Assembly: GCA_035317085.1 (NCBI GenBank)
Contig: DATHHS010000008.1
Location: forward strand, 1-15,306
Reading direction: 5' to 3'
DNA length: 15,306 nt
Source: VBDM01 sp035317085
GTDB lineage: Bacteria > Pseudomonadota > Gammaproteobacteria > Burkholderiales > SG8-39
The notes beneath the pieces are model-generated. The model saw only the letters and a program-made list of their open reading frames with translations, was not told the DNA's origin and made no database searches. Positions 14,678 through 15,306 of the stretch are shown here, piece after piece (position 1 is the stretch's first letter; each line of letters starts with the position of its first letter). Position numbers and translations under genes: made by a program.

Positions 14678-14683
14678 TACAAT
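14678..14683 (+). promoter_or_regulatory. Possible -10 box (TACAAT) for the small-protein/dehydrogenase pair
   Basis: TACAAT differs from TATAAT at one position and lies 36 bases before the small-protein ATG, which gives a leader of about 30 bases. No good -35 element is seen 16-18 bases upstream. Confidence 0.33.
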
Positions 14684-14719
14684 GGCCGCTGCACGGGTAA
14701 CCGGAAAGCGAGGCTGCGA

Positions 14720-14908
14720 ATGAAGAGAATCATCGGGGCGGTTTTTCTTGCGGCGATAACGGGCCATGCCGCGGCGCAGGCCGGTGGCGCGGCCCAGGGC
14801 GCTCAACCCGTCACGTCCGCTCCCAGCACGGCTGAAAAGCTGGGCGCCGTGGTTTTGACCGGCGTGGTCGCGGCGATCATCGCAAACCATACGGCCAGCA
14901 GTCACTAG
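14720..14908 (+). CDS. Small exported protein, 62 residues, unknown function
   Basis: The ATG at 14720 opens a 62-residue frame with a clear signal peptide (MKRIIGAVFLAAITGHAAAQ, probable cleavage after an AxA motif near residues 17-19). The mature part is a short Gly/Ala/Gln/Pro-rich linker followed by one hydrophobic glycine-containing segment (LGAVVLTGVVAAIIA, about 42-56) and a short polar tail ending in His. The frame is open far upstream (to 14336), but that part overlaps the beta-propeller gene antisense and is not credible. AGG at 14711-14713 serves as a modest ribosome-binding site. The stop lies two bases before the ATG of the dehydrogenase gene, so the pair is probably co-transcribed. 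I do not recognise the family. It could be a small membrane-inserting accessory of its neighbour or just a conserved leader; both are inference. Confidence 0.75.
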   Translation: MKRIIGAVFLAAITGHAAAQAGGAAQGAQPVTSAPSTAEKLGAVVLTGVVAAIIANHTASSH

Positions 14909-14910
14909 GA

Positions 14911-15306
14911 ATGCCCGGCAGGAAAACCTTCGCGCCATCGCTTCAAGCGCTGCGCGGCTGCGTCGCGCTCCTCGCGCTCGCCATCACGCAGCACGCGCGC
15001 ACCCAGAGCCTGCCGCTCGAACGCATCAAGCTTCCGCCCGGTTTCGAGATCAGCGTCTTCGCCGGCGACATTCCCGAAGCGCGTTCGCTGGCGCTCGGCA
15101 AAAACAACGTGCTCTTCGTCGGCACGCGCGCCGACCGCGTGTACGCCGTGCGTTATCGCGACGCAAAGGCGACGCAGGTCATCACCATCGCCTCGGGCCT
15201 CACTATGCCGAACGGCGTAGCGGTGAGGGACGGCGCGCTTTATGTCGCCGAGGTCAACCGCATCCTGCGCTTCGACGACATCGAAGCGCAACTCGACGCG
15301 CGGCCG
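14911..15306 (+). CDS. Sorbosone dehydrogenase-type PQQ-dependent sugar dehydrogenase family protein (partial, N-terminus)
   Basis: The frame from ATG 14911 stays open to the window edge (132 codons, no stop), so the 3' end is cut off by the window and not by mutation. Translation gives a signal peptide (about 1-33, with CVALLALAITQHA), then LPLERIKLPPGFEISVFAGD, ARSLALGKNNVLFVGTR, VYAVRYRD, ITIASGLTMPNGVAVRDGAL and YVAEVNRILRFDDIEAQL. These are the opening blades of the six-bladed glucose/sorbosone dehydrogenase propeller, which binds PQQ and oxidises sugars or aldehydes in the periplasm in known members. The catalytic residues lie beyond the window. The substrate is not predictable, and many members of this family have no tested activity. 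It starts two bases after the small exported protein gene. Confidence 0.85.
   Translation, partial: MPGRKTFAPSLQALRGCVALLALAITQHARTQSLPLERIKLPPGFEISVFAGDIPEARSLALGKNNVLFVGTRADRVYAVRYRDAKATQVITIASGLTMPNGVAVRDGALYVAEVNRILRFDDIEAQLDARP

Noticed and set aside
14905..15291. Minus-strand frame at the right edge
   Set aside because: The plus strand gives a signal peptide and clear sorbosone-dehydrogenase-type motifs; the minus-strand product has no recognisable features.

Overview
This is a GC-rich, densely packed bacterial chromosomal segment, most likely from a betaproteobacterium. The basis is the GreB with an acidic N-terminal extension that starts MSKAF, the DUF898/M48 pair, the DegP-type protease and the intergenic palindromes of the GTCATTCCCGCG and GGGGACAGACC kinds. 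The lineage is inferred from sequence character, not from a database search. Eleven protein-coding genes are complete or very nearly so. A twelfth, a sorbosone-dehydrogenase-type enzyme, runs off the right edge. There is no rRNA, tRNA, transposase, phage gene or CRISPR array, and no gene-free stretch longer than about 220 bases.

Layout. Positions 2-1933 (minus) hold htpG (Hsp90), preceded by a near-perfect sigma-32 heat-shock promoter at 1964-1992. Divergent from it, 2127-4132 (plus) is a two-gene operon with an ATGA overlap: a DUF898 multi-pass membrane protein (YjgN family) and a membrane-anchored M48 zinc metallopeptidase. A large exported two-domain M16 zinc protease follows (4219-7041), with a 3 x 30-bp in-frame tandem repeat directly after its signal peptide. 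The convergent gap 7042-7257 holds three separate inverted repeats. greB (7258-7809, minus) and a membrane-ankyrin protein (7946-8641, plus) are divergent; their gap holds a 38-bp imperfect tandem duplication and a palindromic -10 box that reads correctly on both strands. A Do-family periplasmic protease (8855-10309) follows, with a possible sigma-E promoter and a clear UUCG-loop terminator. A MipA/OmpV outer-membrane protein and a sterol-desaturase/fatty-acid-hydroxylase family membrane enzyme form the pair 10400-11987. Positions 11997-14544 (minus) hold a lipoprotein-like PQQ/WD40-type beta-propeller protein and, behind it, an endonuclease/exonuclease/phosphatase (EEP) family protein. A tiny exported protein (14720-14908) sits two bases ahead of the partial dehydrogenase gene.

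How the genes fit together. The left two thirds read as an envelope and protein-quality neighbourhood: a cytosolic chaperone under heat-shock control, three different proteases aimed at the membrane or periplasm (M48, M16, DegP type), and poorly known membrane proteins (DUF898, membrane-ankyrin). The right third is more accessory in character: an outer-membrane protein with a lipid-modifying enzyme, a beta-propeller gene of visibly lower GC content, and a small-protein/dehydrogenase pair. No defence island or wholly new system is evident. The most promising under-described items are the DUF898-M48 operon, the greB/ankyrin bidirectional promoter with its duplicated 38-bp unit, the intergenic palindromes, and the small exported protein tied to the sorbosone-dehydrogenase-type gene.
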